This document shows, piece by piece, positions 7,541 to 16,494 of a stretch of DNA of 43,717 bases. Numbering within the stretch: the first letter of the stretch is position 1; each line of letters begins with the position of its first letter. Below the pieces are notes generated by a model, which made no database searches, was not told the DNA's origin, and saw only the letters and a list, made by a program, of their open reading frames with translations. The translations under genes were made by a program, and so were the position numbers. The stretch lies in NCBI GenBank assembly GCA_934183355.1, contig CAKPST010000007.1, positions 1 through 43,717 of the forward strand, read 5' to 3'. The DNA is from an uncultured Prevotella sp. GTDB lineage: Bacteria; Bacteroidota; Bacteroidia; Bacteroidales; Bacteroidaceae.

Positions 7541-8338
7541 CTATTTCTTCAAGTCCTCCAACAGCTGCTTCACTGCTTTAGTTGGGTTCTCCGTCTCTCT
7601 TAATAGCGTTACAAACTTGCTGCCGATGATGGCTCCGGCAGCATTCTGCTGTGCACTCTCAAGAGTCTGCTTGTTGCTAATGCCAAAACCAATCATGCGT
7701 GGATTGTGCAGGTGCATGTCGTTGATGCGACGGAAATACTGCTGCTTGGCATCGTCAAAGCTCTGTTGTGCTCCAGTGATGCTTGCCGAGCTGACCATAT
7801 ATATGAATCCGTCGGTGTGCTCGTCGATAAATCGGATGCGCTCCTCGGATGTCTCGGGAGTTATCATCATGATGCAGCGCAGGTCGTAGCGGTCGGCGAG
7901 TGGCTTGATTTCGCGCAGATAGTCGTCGAAGGGAAGGTCGGGGATGATGAATCCCGACACGCCACACTCCACACAACGCTGGCAAAAGCGTTCGTAGCCA
8001 TAGTGCATCACCACATTGAGATAGCCCATCAGCACAAGCGGTATCTTCACCTCGTCCTTGATGGAGTCAAGTTGGGCAAAGAGTTTGTCGAGAGTCATGC
8101 CATTCTTCAGCGCCACCGTTCCGGCACTCTGTATCACCGATCCGTCAGCCAGAGGGTCGCTGAATGGAATGCCCACCTCTATCATGTCGATGCCGTTGTT
8201 CTGCAAGGTGAGTATCACGTCTGCCGTCATATCCATCTTCGGACATCCGGCACAGAAATATAGCGAGAGCAGTTTACGGTCGCCACGTTCTGAAAACAAT
8301 CTGTTTATCTTGTTCATATTAGCTATTAGTTTTAACAT
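7541..8338 (-). CDS. trpA: Tryptophan synthase alpha chain
   Basis: A 265-residue TIM-barrel enzyme cleaving indole-3-glycerol phosphate to indole and glyceraldehyde 3-phosphate. The catalytic acids are Glu54 and Asp61 within MIEVGIPFSDPLADG; the phosphate site is in GFGISN. The listed ATG directly abuts the trpF stop codon. An alternative in-frame ATG seven codons later (8317; MNKINRLF) gives a more standard N-terminus, so the true start is uncertain by 21 bases. Confidence 0.95.
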   Translation of the reverse strand: MLKLIANMNKINRLFSERGDRKLLSLYFCAGCPKMDMTADVILTLQNNGIDMIEVGIPFSDPLADGSVIQSAGTVALKNGMTLDKLFAQLDSIKDEVKIPLVLMGYLNVVMHYGYERFCQRCVECGVSGFIIPDLPFDDYLREIKPLADRYDLRCIMMITPETSEERIRFIDEHTDGFIYMVSSASITGAQQSFDDAKQQYFRRINDMHLHNPRMIGFGISNKQTLESAQQNAAGAIIGSKFVTLLRETENPTKAVKQLLEDLKK

Positions 8339-9001
8339 CTAAACGATGTGTTGGTGTTCTGTTAATTGGTTGATGAAGTGGGCAAGCCGCTTCGTGTCCT
8401 TCACTGCTGGAGCCGATTCAAATCGTGAGTTGAGGTCGACGCCAGCCAACTGCGGATGTTGTATAGCACAAATCCTCGCAGCATCGTCGCTGCCTATGCC
8501 TCCACTGAGCAGAAACGGGGTGTTGCCCTTGTAGTGATGGAGCACCGACCAGTCGAACTGCTGTCCGCTACCACCATGACCTTCGCACTTGGTGTCGAAG
8601 ACAAACATGTCGACCAATCCCTCATACTGGCTGCATTTGTCGAAGTCGTCGGCAGATGTTATGCTGATAGCCTTGAATATCTTCAACTGAGGGCAGATGT
8701 CGGGAATGACGGTGGCCTTGAGGTTGTGTATGGCAGTGGGCGTCTCCGAGCTGTGTAGCTGTATGGCGTCGAGCCTAAAGTCGACAATATGTGTGATGAT
8801 GTTCTGAGCAGAGGCATCAACAAACACTCCCACCTTATTTATATGCTTTGCATTGTCGTCATAGCCGACTGGAGTGTCGACATAACGACTGCTCTTGGGG
8901 TAGAAGATGAAGCCCATGTAATTGATGGGTAGTTGAGCCACGTCACGTATGTTGTCGGGTTGGCGCATGCCACATACCTTGATGAGTAGATTTTGAGCCA
9001 T
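8339..9001 (-). CDS. trpF: Phosphoribosylanthranilate isomerase
   Basis: A 220-residue TIM-barrel enzyme doing the Amadori rearrangement of phosphoribosylanthranilate. The catalytic cysteine is Cys10 in IKVCGMRQPDNI, and the conserved GGIGSDDA and AGVDLNSRFE segments near the C-terminus carry the phosphate site and the second catalytic residue (the Asp of VDLNS). It is a stand-alone protein, not fused to TrpC as in enteric bacteria. Four bases separate it from trpC. Confidence 0.94.
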   Translation of the reverse strand: MAQNLLIKVCGMRQPDNIRDVAQLPINYMGFIFYPKSSRYVDTPVGYDDNAKHINKVGVFVDASAQNIITHIVDFRLDAIQLHSSETPTAIHNLKATVIPDICPQLKIFKAISITSADDFDKCSQYEGLVDMFVFDTKCEGHGGSGQQFDWSVLHHYKGNTPFLLSGGIGSDDAARICAIQHPQLAGVDLNSRFESAPAVKDTKRLAHFINQLTEHQHIV

Positions 9002-9005
9002 ATTA

Positions 9006-9794
9006 CTATCCTTTCAAAAAAGCCTTTAATGCCTCACCAGGCTCCTCCTCCTTCATAAATCTCTCGCCCATGAGGAATCCATGGAATCCAGCCATTCGTA
9101 AGGCTTCGAGTGTGGCGGTATCCTTGAGTCCGCTTTCGCTCACTCGGCAAGCGTCTTTAGGCAGACGGTTTGCAAGATGGAAGGATGTCTGCACGTCGGT
9201 GTGAAATGTTCCGAGGTTGCGGTTGTTGATGCCGCAGAGGTCGGGTTGTAGGTCGGCATATTCGGTCTCAGCCTCGCTGTGCATCTCAAGCAATACCTCC
9301 ATGCCGAGCTGATGAGCCATGTCGAGCAGTGTGCGACACTCGTCTTTCTTCAGACAGGCAGCTATCAGCAATACAGCCGATGCTCCGCATAGTCGGGCTT
9401 CGAAGAGTTGGTATTCGTCGACGATGAAGTTCTTGTAGAGAATGGGCAGTGTCACCCCAGATTGGCGTGCCGTCTGTATGTCCTTGTCCTTGCCACCGAA
9501 GTAAGGCAAGTCGGTGAGAATGCTCAGTGCCGAGGCTCCTGCTTGCTGATAGGCAAGAGGTATGAGGCTGGCATCGGCATCCTCCTTGATCCATCCCTTG
9601 GACGGCGAACGACGTTTGAACTCAGAGATAATGCCCGTAGTACTCTGCATCAGAGCCTGTCGCATGGAGGCAACAGGGTTGCCCTCGTCTATGAGTTTCT
9701 CCACTTCGCGGTGGATGTCGTGTTCGGTGTATATAGCCTTGAGGTGGTCGAGGTCGACACGTTTGCGGGCTACTATTTCTTCGAGTATATCCAT
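9006..9794 (-). CDS. trpC: Indole-3-glycerol phosphate synthase
   Basis: A 262-residue TIM-barrel decarboxylase/cyclase. Conserved blocks are ISEFKRRSPSKGWI with the catalytic lysine, ILTDLPYFGG, LYKNFIVDEYQ, CGINNRNLGTF and VSESGLKD. The start at 9794 (MDILEEIVARKR) lies one base after the trpD stop codon, implying coupled translation. Monofunctional, with trpF as a separate gene just downstream. Confidence 0.95.
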   Translation of the reverse strand: MDILEEIVARKRVDLDHLKAIYTEHDIHREVEKLIDEGNPVASMRQALMQSTTGIISEFKRRSPSKGWIKEDADASLIPLAYQQAGASALSILTDLPYFGGKDKDIQTARQSGVTLPILYKNFIVDEYQLFEARLCGASAVLLIAACLKKDECRTLLDMAHQLGMEVLLEMHSEAETEYADLQPDLCGINNRNLGTFHTDVQTSFHLANRLPKDACRVSESGLKDTATLEALRMAGFHGFLMGERFMKEEEPGEALKAFLKG

Positions 9795-9795
9795 A

Positions 9796-10803
9796 TTAGC
9801 TATTTATCTCTCTAAACTTCTTGAATGTCTCCAATGCCTTGCCACTCTCAAGCGACTCACGAGCTATGCTGACGCACTCCTCGATAGACTTCTGTCCACG
9901 TTCGAATGTCTGTATGCCGAAGGCTGCATTGGCTATGACGATGTCCTTTTGAGCCTGAAGTGCTCGGTTCTCAAGCACTGCGTCGAATATCTCGGCTGCC
10001 TCGTGCTCTGTAGCTCCGGCAACGAGTTCTTCGGGACGAGCCTGACGCAGTCCTAAGTCGGATGGCGAGAAGAGACGCTCATAGTGATTGGTTGCCACCT
10101 TGAAGTCGCCAGTGAGCGAAATCTCGTCGTAGCCGTCGATGCTGTTGACAATGGCGTAGTCGACACCGATGCGTTTGTACACCTCGCTGTAGAGTTTCAT
10201 CTGGTCGAGAGTGGCAACGCCGAGCAGCTGACATTTGGGCTGTGACGGGTTGACCAACGGACCGAGTAGGTTGAAGCAGGTGGGGAATTGCAGCGCCTTG
10301 CGTATCGGACCGACAAACTTCATAGCCTTGGCAAACAACTGAGCGTGCAGATAGACAATGCCACATTCGTTGAGCGAACGGTTGAGCTGATTAATGTCCG
10401 ATGTGAACTTCACGCCGTGTTGCTCGATGACATTAGAGGCTCCCGATGTTGATGTCGCCGAATAGTTGCCATGTTTAGCCACCTTGTAGCCAGCACCCGC
10501 TATGACAAAGCACGATGTGGTGGATATATTAAACGTGTTCTTGCGGTCGCCACCAGTGCCTACGACATCGATGTAGCGGTCGGCATCGAGCAGAGCCGGG
10601 ACACCCGTCTCAAGGATGCCGTCGCGAAATCCGAGCAATTCGTCCACTGTGATGCCACGCATCTGTAGTGCTGTGAGCAGTGCCGAAATCTGTTCGGCAG
10701 GATATTCGTCGCGTGTTATGCCGAGCAATATCTCTTTAGTATCTTCACGCTGGAGCTTCTCGCCTGAGAGCACCTTCTCCAGAAAACTCTTCATTGTTGC
10801 CAT
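9796..10803 (-). CDS. trpD: Anthranilate phosphoribosyltransferase
   Basis: A 335-residue enzyme that transfers phosphoribosyl from PRPP to anthranilate. The PRPP loop VVGTGGDRKNTFNIST and the KHGNYSATSTSGASNVIEQHG block are clear, as is the anthranilate-site segment HAQLFAKAMKFVGPIRKAL. It is the first structural gene of the operon: the leader peptide, attenuator and promoter lie immediately upstream. Not fused to trpG. Confidence 0.96.
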   Translation of the reverse strand: MATMKSFLEKVLSGEKLQREDTKEILLGITRDEYPAEQISALLTALQMRGITVDELLGFRDGILETGVPALLDADRYIDVVGTGGDRKNTFNISTTSCFVIAGAGYKVAKHGNYSATSTSGASNVIEQHGVKFTSDINQLNRSLNECGIVYLHAQLFAKAMKFVGPIRKALQFPTCFNLLGPLVNPSQPKCQLLGVATLDQMKLYSEVYKRIGVDYAIVNSIDGYDEISLTGDFKVATNHYERLFSPSDLGLRQARPEELVAGATEHEAAEIFDAVLENRALQAQKDIVIANAAFGIQTFERGQKSIEECVSIARESLESGKALETFKKFREINS

Positions 10804-10829
10804 CTTTTATCTGTAGTTTTTAATGGTAA

Positions 10830-10863
10830 ATAAAAAAGACCCGCCACGTGAGTGACAGGTCTT
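10830..10863 (-). terminator. trp operon attenuator (leader terminator)
   Basis: On the - strand AAGACC (10858-10863) pairs with GGTCTT (10836-10841), with further inner pairs G-C and CAC-GTG, and a run of T follows directly. It lies between the trpL stop codon and trpD. CTCACG within the hairpin (10847-10852) is complementary to CGTGAG at the trpL stop codon (10910-10915). An alternative antiterminator can therefore form when a ribosome stalls on the Trp codons and leaves that segment free. The pairing scheme is my inference. Confidence 0.88.
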
Positions 10864-10910
10864 CTTGCTTTATATCATTGATATGAAAATAATGCGTATG
10901 AGTGTCCGCC

Positions 10911-10970
10911 TCACGACTTTTTTGATCTTGAGTTACGCCACCACCAAAATGTAAGCTGTGCATTATTCAT
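10911..10970 (-). CDS. trpL: trp leader peptide
   Basis: A 19-residue open frame, MNNAQLTFWWWRNSRSKKS, with three consecutive Trp codons (10938-10946). It sits 36 bp downstream of a consensus promoter's -7 end and about 50 bp upstream of an intrinsic terminator that precedes trpD. This is the classic arrangement for ribosome-mediated transcription attenuation: low charged tRNA-Trp stalls the ribosome and lets transcription proceed. The stop codon overlaps the proposed antiterminator strand, so a ribosome that finishes the peptide would mask it. Confidence 0.9.
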   Translation of the reverse strand: MNNAQLTFWWWRNSRSKKS

Positions 10971-11012
10971 ATTGTTTCTAATTTTAAAGGGTTTAGATAT
11001 TGTTTACAACTG

Positions 11013-11043
11013 CAAAAGTAAGAAATAATTATTATTTCACAAA
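11013..11043 (-). promoter_or_regulatory. trp operon promoter
   Basis: On the - strand TTTG (11040-11043) is followed after exactly 19 bases by TACTTTTG (11013-11020), matching the Bacteroidetes TTTG-N19-TAnnTTTG consensus. The predicted transcript starts near 11006 and begins with the trpL leader. Confidence 0.82.
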
Positions 11044-11215
11044 CATTTGTGCATATTTTTTACCGTTTTACTTGTATTTTATTGCTTTTATGGGTTTGTT
11101 TGTGATAATTTGAAGTCGCTACATTATTATATATAGTTGACACGTGGGCAATTTGAAGAGTTGACGAATTGACAAAAAGAAAAGGATGTGGCAATATTAT
11201 TTATTAAAAAAGTAG

Positions 11216-11223
11216 TACCTTTG
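11216..11223 (+). promoter_or_regulatory. -7 element of the OPT transporter promoter
   Basis: TACCTTTG at 11216-11223 matches the TAnnTTTG box, 47 bp before the ATG. No good TTTG lies at the expected upstream spacing, so the -33 half is weak. The intervening region to the divergent trp promoter is AT-rich and holds no gene. Confidence 0.6.
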
Positions 11224-11270
11224 CAATCAATCCGACAAACGAACTAACAAAACAATAAATAACAAACAAC

Positions 11271-13268
11271 ATGGAAAAAGAAAAAGAGCAAATCCAACTG
11301 CCCGACAACGCCTTCACTGAGTTGAAGCCGGGTGAGGAGTACAAGCCGATTATGTCGCCCGGACAGACTTATCCCGAGGTGAATATATGGTCGGTGACAT
11401 GGGGTATCATTATGGCTATGCTGTTCTCGGCTGCCGCTGCCTATCTCGGACTGAAGGTGGGTCAGGTGTTTGAGGCTGCAATTCCTATCGCTATCATTGC
11501 CGTGGGCGTGTCTACAGCCGCAAAGCGCAAAAAGGCTTTGGGCGAGAACGTCATCATTCAGAGCATCGGAGCCTGCTCGGGTACCATCGTTGCAGGTGCT
11601 ATCTTCACACTGCCTGCTATCTACATCCTACAGGCTAAGTATCCGGAGATGAGCGTATCGTTCTTCAAGGTGTTCTTCTCGTCACTGCTTGGTGGCATCT
11701 TGGGCATCTTGTTTATGATACCGTTCCGCAAGTACTTTGTTAAGGACATGCACGGCAAGTATCCTTTCCCAGAGGCAACAGCCACTACTCAGGTGCTTGT
11801 CAGTGGTGAGAAGGGTGGCTCACAGGCTAAGCCATTGCTCATAGCAGGACTTGTAGGTGGACTATACGACTTCATTGTAGCTACCGTAGGATGGTGGAAC
11901 GAGAACTTCACAACACGTGTGATGGAGTGGGGTGTTGAGGCTGCTGACAAGGCTAAACTTGTGTTCAAGGTCAACACCGGTGCTGCCGTATTTGGTCTTG
12001 GCTATATCATCGGTCTTAAGTATGCCTTCATCATCTGTCTTGGTTCGTTTGCCGTATGGTGGCTCATCGTACCAGGTATGTCTCTTATATTCCACGACGA
12101 GGTGCTCAACCTTTGGAATCCTGAGATTCAGCAGACAGTAGGTGCAATGTCGGCAGAAGAGATATTCAAGTATTATGGCAAGAGTATCGGTATTGGCGGC
12201 ATCGCCATGGCTGGTATCATCGGCATCATCAAGTCGTGGGGCATCATCAAGGGAGCCGTATCGCTCGCTGCTAACGAGATGAAGGGCGGTGCTAAGGCTG
12301 ACGAAGAGACAGTGCGTACACAGCGCGACCTCTCATTCAAGATTATCGCCATTGGTTCTATTGTCACTCTCATAGCAACATTCTTCTTCTTCTGGTTTGG
12401 TGTGATGGATGGCAATCTGCTCTTTGCTGTAGTTGGCATTCTGCTTGTGGCAGTCATCGCATTCCTCTTCACAACTGTTGCAGCCAATGCTATCGCCATT
12501 GTAGGTTCCAATCCAGTGTCGGGTATGACACTCATGACGCTCATCCTTGCCTCTGTGGTGCTTGTTGCCGTAGGCTTGAAGGGTACAGGCGGTATGGTGG
12601 CTGCTCTTATTATGGGTGGCGTGGTATGTACAGCATTGTCTATGGCAGGTGGATTTATCACCGACCTCAAGATAGGCTATTGGCTCGGAACCACTCCTAA
12701 GAAGCAGGAGACATGGAAGTTCCTCGGTACACTTGTGTCGGCTGCAACAGTAGGCGGTGTGATGATTCTGCTCAACCAGACCTATGGATTTGCAAGTGGA
12801 CAGCTTGCTGCGCCTCAGGCAAATGCTATGGCTGCTGTGATTGACCCATTGATGAACGGTGTGGGTGCTCCGTGGGCTCTCTATGCCATTGGTGCTGCTA
12901 TTGCCATTGTGCTCACCTTCTTCAAGATACCTGCCATTGCTTTTGCACTTGGTATGTTCATTCCGCTTGAGTTGAACACTCCACTTCTCGTAGGTGGTTT
13001 TGTAAGTTGGTTTGTGTCTACACGCTCGAAGAACGCTGAGGTAAACCGTGAACGCAATGAGAAAGGCACCTTGCTTGCCAGCGGATTCATTGCAGGTGGT
13101 GCGTTGATGGGTGTTGTGTCGGCATTGCTGCGTTTCTGTAATATACATCTTGTAAGCAAAGATTGGATGGAGGCATGGCAAGCCAACTCGTTGTCGCAGG
13201 TTGCGTCACTCGCTGCATATTGCTGCTTGATAGGCTACTTTATTGTGGCAACTAAGGTGAAGAAATAG
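11271..13268 (+). CDS. OPT-family oligopeptide transporter
   Basis: A 665-residue inner-membrane protein with many hydrophobic segments spread along its length, consistent with the 12-16 helices of the OPT family of proton-coupled peptide or metal-chelate importers. It starts with a short polar tail, then NIWSVTWGIIMAMLFSAAAAYLGLKVGQVFEAAIPIAI, a hallmark first-helix block of bacterial OPT proteins; SIGACSGTIVAGAIFTLPAIYI and KYPFPEATATTQVLVSGE are further typical blocks. The charged loop at roughly 340-365 is probably cytoplasmic. Substrate unknown. It is monocistronic, ending in a strong bidirectional terminator. Confidence 0.92.
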   Translation: MEKEKEQIQLPDNAFTELKPGEEYKPIMSPGQTYPEVNIWSVTWGIIMAMLFSAAAAYLGLKVGQVFEAAIPIAIIAVGVSTAAKRKKALGENVIIQSIGACSGTIVAGAIFTLPAIYILQAKYPEMSVSFFKVFFSSLLGGILGILFMIPFRKYFVKDMHGKYPFPEATATTQVLVSGEKGGSQAKPLLIAGLVGGLYDFIVATVGWWNENFTTRVMEWGVEAADKAKLVFKVNTGAAVFGLGYIIGLKYAFIICLGSFAVWWLIVPGMSLIFHDEVLNLWNPEIQQTVGAMSAEEIFKYYGKSIGIGGIAMAGIIGIIKSWGIIKGAVSLAANEMKGGAKADEETVRTQRDLSFKIIAIGSIVTLIATFFFFWFGVMDGNLLFAVVGILLVAVIAFLFTTVAANAIAIVGSNPVSGMTLMTLILASVVLVAVGLKGTGGMVAALIMGGVVCTALSMAGGFITDLKIGYWLGTTPKKQETWKFLGTLVSAATVGGVMILLNQTYGFASGQLAAPQANAMAAVIDPLMNGVGAPWALYAIGAAIAIVLTFFKIPAIAFALGMFIPLELNTPLLVGGFVSWFVSTRSKNAEVNRERNEKGTLLASGFIAGGALMGVVSALLRFCNIHLVSKDWMEAWQANSLSQVASLAAYCCLIGYFIVATKVKK

Positions 13269-13291
13269 ACTGTAGGGAAACTATAAGAACC

Positions 13292-13348
13292 AAAAAAAGA
13301 GGGTGGGTCAAAACTCATAAATTAGAGTTTTGACCCACCCAATTTTTT
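13292..13348. terminator. Bidirectional terminator between the OPT gene and prfC
   Basis: Perfect 16-bp arms at 13301-13316 (GGGTGGGTCAAAACTC) and 13325-13340 flank an 8-base loop. A-rich sequence on the left (13292-13298) and T6 on the right (13343-13348) supply a T-tract on both strands. It separates two convergent genes. Confidence 0.93.
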
Positions 13349-13382
13349 ATCAATAAATATATGACTTGTTATGTCATTATGT

Positions 13383-14951
13383 TTAGAACTCACTTGTGAA
13401 GTGGAACTTGATATGCTTGAAGTCTTGCTGTGCCATTGACAGCACGTAGCCAGAGTCGGCGAGGAATACGTCGCGTCCGTCGCGATCCTTAGCCATATAC
13501 TGATACTTGCGCTTCTTGAACTGGTCGAGTTCCTCAGGGTCGTCGCTCTCAATCCAACATGCCTTGTGCAAGTGTACAGGCTCCCAACGACATTTAGCGT
13601 TGTATTCGTTCTCCAGACGATACTGGATTACCTCAAACTGAAGCTGACCAACAGTGCCTATAATCTTGCGACCGTTGAACTGGTTGACGAACAGCTGAGC
13701 CACACCCTCGTCCATAAGCTGATTGATGCCTTTCTCCAACTGCTTCGACTTCATAGGGTCGTCGTTCTCGATATACTTGAACATCTCTGGTGAGAACGAT
13801 GGAAGTCCGCGGAAGTGGAGCTTCTCGCCCTCAGTCAGTGTGTCGCCAATCTTGAAGATGCCGTTGTCTGGCAGACCCACGATGTCGCCCGGCCATGCCT
13901 CGTCAATAGTGCTCTTGCGCTGTGCCATGAACTGTGTGGGCGAAGAGAAACGGAGAGTCTTGCCCTGGCGCACATGCAAATAAGGCTTGTTGCGCTCAAA
14001 CTTGCCGCTGCACACCTTGCAGAAGGCGATACATGAACGGTGGTTGGGGTCGATATTGGCTGTAATCTTGAAGATGAAGCCAGTGAACTTCGGCTCCTCT
14101 GGCTCTACTTCACGTTCCTCTGCCTTGGTGGGCTTGGGTGATGGAGCTATCTTGACGAAGCAGTTGAGGAGTTCCTGAACACCGAAGTTGTTCAATGCCG
14201 AACCGAAGAATACCGGAGCAACCTCGGCAGAGCGATAGGTCTCAACGTCAAACTCTGGATAAACACCGTCAATCAACTCCACGTCGTCGCGTAGCTGCTG
14301 GGCGTCCTGCTCGCCGATGTGAGCCTCAAGTTCGTCAGAATCGATGTCCACCTCTACCTTCTCGGTCACACGCTGCTTGTCGGGCTTGAAGAGGTCGAGC
14401 TTGTTCTCGTAGATGTTGTACACACCCTTGAACTTGACACCGATGTTGATAGGCCATGAAAGAGGGCGCACATTGATTTGGAGTTCTTCCTCTAGTTCGT
14501 CCAACAAGTCGAACGGGTCGCGACCCTCGCGGTCCATCTTGTTGATGAAGATAATAACAGGAGTGTTGCGCATGCGGCACACCTCCATAAGCTTGCGTGT
14601 CTGTGTCTCCACACCCTTGGCACCATCGACCACGATGATGGCAGAGTCGACGGCAGTCAGCGTGCGATAGGTGTCCTCGCAGAAGTCCTGGTGACCCGGA
14701 GTGTCAAGGATATTGATTTTGTAACCCTCGTAGTCGAACTCCATAACAGATGTTGACACCGAGATACCGCGCTGCTTCTCTATCTCCATCCAGTCGGATG
14801 TGGCAGTCTTGCGAATCTTGTTGTTCTTTACTGCACCTGCCACCTGAATCTGTCCACCGAAGAGAAGAAACTTCTCGGTGAGCGTTGTCTTACCGGCGTC
14901 AGGGTGTGATATGATGGCGAATGTTCGCCTGCGTTCTATTTCTTGATTCAT
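13383..14951 (-). CDS. prfC: Peptide chain release factor 3
   Basis: A 522-residue translational GTPase that recycles RF1/RF2 from the ribosome after termination. GTPase motifs: G1 [14 protein letters not shown] at about 16-29, G3 [14 protein letters not shown], and G4 [17 protein letters not shown]. The length, the G1 motif HPDAGKTT and the [14 protein letters not shown] domain II block identify RF3 rather than EF-G. A conserved C-terminal block [18 protein letters not shown] follows. It is probably the last gene of a three-gene - strand run with the DUF4924 and LysE genes, though 88 bp separate it from DUF4924. Confidence 0.95.
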   Translation of the reverse strand: MNQEIERRRTFAIISHPDAGKTTLTEKFLLFGGQIQVAGAVKNNKIRKTATSDWMEIEKQRGISVSTSVMEFDYEGYKINILDTPGHQDFCEDTYRTLTAVDSAIIVVDGAKGVETQTRKLMEVCRMRNTPVIIFINKMDREGRDPFDLLDELEEELQINVRPLSWPINIGVKFKGVYNIYENKLDLFKPDKQRVTEKVEVDIDSDELEAHIGEQDAQQLRDDVELIDGVYPEFDVETYRSAEVAPVFFGSALNNFGVQELLNCFVKIAPSPKPTKAEEREVEPEEPKFTGFIFKITANIDPNHRSCIAFCKVCSGKFERNKPYLHVRQGKTLRFSSPTQFMAQRKSTIDEAWPGDIVGLPDNGIFKIGDTLTEGEKLHFRGLPSFSPEMFKYIENDDPMKSKQLEKGINQLMDEGVAQLFVNQFNGRKIIGTVGQLQFEVIQYRLENEYNAKCRWEPVHLHKACWIESDDPEELDQFKKRKYQYMAKDRDGRDVFLADSGYVLSMAQQDFKHIKFHFTSEF

Positions 14952-14971
14952 ATTTTTCTTTAATGGAGATT

Positions 14972-15018
14972 AAGCCGAACTAAGCCTTTTAGGCTTTTCT
15001 AAGCCGAGGAGTTGGCTT
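14972..15018. repeat. Short AAGCC/GGCTT repeats before prfC
   Basis: AAGCC occurs at 14972, 14982 and 15001, with GGCTT at 14992 and 15014, so several alternative small hairpins are possible (best AAGCCTTTTAGGCTT at 14982-14996). It lies in the 88-bp gap between the DUF4924 stop codon and the prfC start. Function unknown; it could pause transcription or influence prfC translation. Confidence 0.55.
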
Positions 15019-15039
15019 TTTACTCTTTTACTTTTACCT

Positions 15040-15600
15040 CTACATCTCGTCGTCGTCGTCGAATTTCAGTCCCTCGTTTTTGTCCTTGATGTAGTAGTCG
15101 CTGAGCATTCCGAGGAAAGTGGAAATCTCCTTGATGGCGTGCTCCGTGTCGGGACTTATTTTCTTGTTTTGCAGACGCAGCATCATTGTTCCGTATAGAG
15201 CGTTGAGGCAAGTCTCTATCTCGTTGCAGTCCTTGTCGCCACGGTTGCGCAGTTCCACGATGAATGGCAACACCTTGTAGTATTCAGAGTTGTAGAACGG
15301 GAATCGTGGACTTTGCATCAGTTGGTTGTGCAGTTCGTTCATGTCCTGCACCAAAATCTGGTTGATAGTGAGATGACCCTTCTGGCGCTTGCCCTCAGAG
15401 TTCATCATAGTGATGAGATTGCCATACCAGTCGACCATCTCCTCGCGTTGCTCGTCGGTGTAGTCGGCGAAGCGTGCGATATACTCGTTCTTTATTCTTG
15501 ACAGCTGGCAACCGTAGGCACGTATTATGTCCTCCACTTGCCACATATAGAGCATGTATTCAGCAGTGCTCTTCTTGCGTAATTCTTGAGCTATGAACAT
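15040..15600 (-). CDS. DUF4924 family protein
   Basis: A 186-residue soluble, helical protein starting MFIAQELRKKSTAEYMLYMWQVEDIIRA, which I recognise as the DUF4924 family found in Bacteroidetes. No signal peptide, catalytic motif or membrane segment is evident; the C-terminus is acidic (DDDDEM). It begins 5 bp after the LysE-type gene, so the two are surely cotranscribed. Function unknown. Confidence 0.8.
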   Translation of the reverse strand: MFIAQELRKKSTAEYMLYMWQVEDIIRAYGCQLSRIKNEYIARFADYTDEQREEMVDWYGNLITMMNSEGKRQKGHLTINQILVQDMNELHNQLMQSPRFPFYNSEYYKVLPFIVELRNRGDKDCNEIETCLNALYGTMMLRLQNKKISPDTEHAIKEISTFLGMLSDYYIKDKNEGLKFDDDDEM

Positions 15601-15605
15601 AAGTT

Positions 15606-16277
15606 TTAGTAAGGGAGTTTATAGAGATTGAATACCGTGCCAAACAGCATTATGACAGAGAAAATAATCACAATGCAGCCTACGACACGGTTGATGAGCA
15701 GAATGCCATCGTTGTCGAATTTGCCGCGCACCTTGTCGATGAGCCATGTCAAGCCAAACCACCACAGCATGGCTCCCAACACCACACTAATATATCCCAC
15801 AGACATCTCTATAGGACGATTGGGCACAATGAATGCAAACTGTGCAAAGAGGAAGATGAAGAGGAAGATGATGAGTGGATTGGACAGTGTGACAAGGAAT
15901 GCCGTTATGCCATTATGTACCAATGTGCCCTTCTGTGTCTTGCTGCTCTGGTGCATGTTCTTTGTAGGGTTGGAACGATAGCAGTAGATGCCAAAGAGCA
16001 GCAGCACCACACTGCCGCTAATCTGTAACAGGAAGCGATAGCGCTCGTTGCTGACGAAGTCCATCACAAAGCTCATGCCGAAGCCAGTGAACAATGCGTA
16101 TATGATGTCGCTAACGCAAGCGCCTAAGCCTGTGATGAATCCATACCAGCGACCCTTGTTGAGTGTACGCTGTATACAAAGCACTCCTACCGGACCCATT
16201 GGAGCCGATGCCATGATGCCGATAAGTATGCCTTTGAATATGAAGTCTAAAATATCTAATTGAATTGGAAATTGCAT
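15606..16277 (-). CDS. LysE-family translocator
   Basis: An inner-membrane exporter of the LysE/RhtB superfamily, about 223 residues with six hydrophobic segments. The block GIMASAPMGPVGVLCIQRTLNKGRWYGF near the N-terminus is the family signature. I use the ATG at 16277 (MQFPIQLD); an in-frame ATG at 16316 adds 13 residues, but a TTTTG-containing promoter-like sequence lies between them. Substrate (amino acid or other small solute) cannot be inferred. First gene of the - strand run leading to prfC. Confidence 0.85.
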   Translation of the reverse strand: MQFPIQLDILDFIFKGILIGIMASAPMGPVGVLCIQRTLNKGRWYGFITGLGACVSDIIYALFTGFGMSFVMDFVSNERYRFLLQISGSVVLLLFGIYCYRSNPTKNMHQSSKTQKGTLVHNGITAFLVTLSNPLIIFLFIFLFAQFAFIVPNRPIEMSVGYISVVLGAMLWWFGLTWLIDKVRGKFDNDGILLINRVVGCIVIIFSVIMLFGTVFNLYKLPY

Positions 16278-16332
16278 AACGGATGCAAAATTGCGAATTT
16301 TATGTGATATAGGCAAATTTTCGCCTCAAAAC

Positions 16333-16364
16333 TTTGTAACATTACAACATTTTTAATACCTTTG
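16333..16364 (+). promoter_or_regulatory. Promoter of the ROK kinase gene
   Basis: TTTG at 16333-16336 is followed after 20 bases by TACCTTTG at 16357-16364, near the Bacteroidetes consensus. The start codon is 130 bp further, so the transcript would have a long leader of about 120 bases containing no obvious open frame. Confidence 0.72.
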
Positions 16365-16494
16365 CCAATAGAGTCGTGAGGTGTATAGGAATATCACAGT
16401 GAAAGTACGACAAACAGATATTTGCCATTTGTATGCCTCGCAGTAGCAAACGGACTATCTTTACTATTAATTACAATAAATAAAATCAAACATC

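Noticed and set aside
12333..13181. 282-codon - strand open frame over the OPT transporter gene
   Set aside because: Antisense shadow rich in Cys and His; the + strand frame is a clear membrane transporter.
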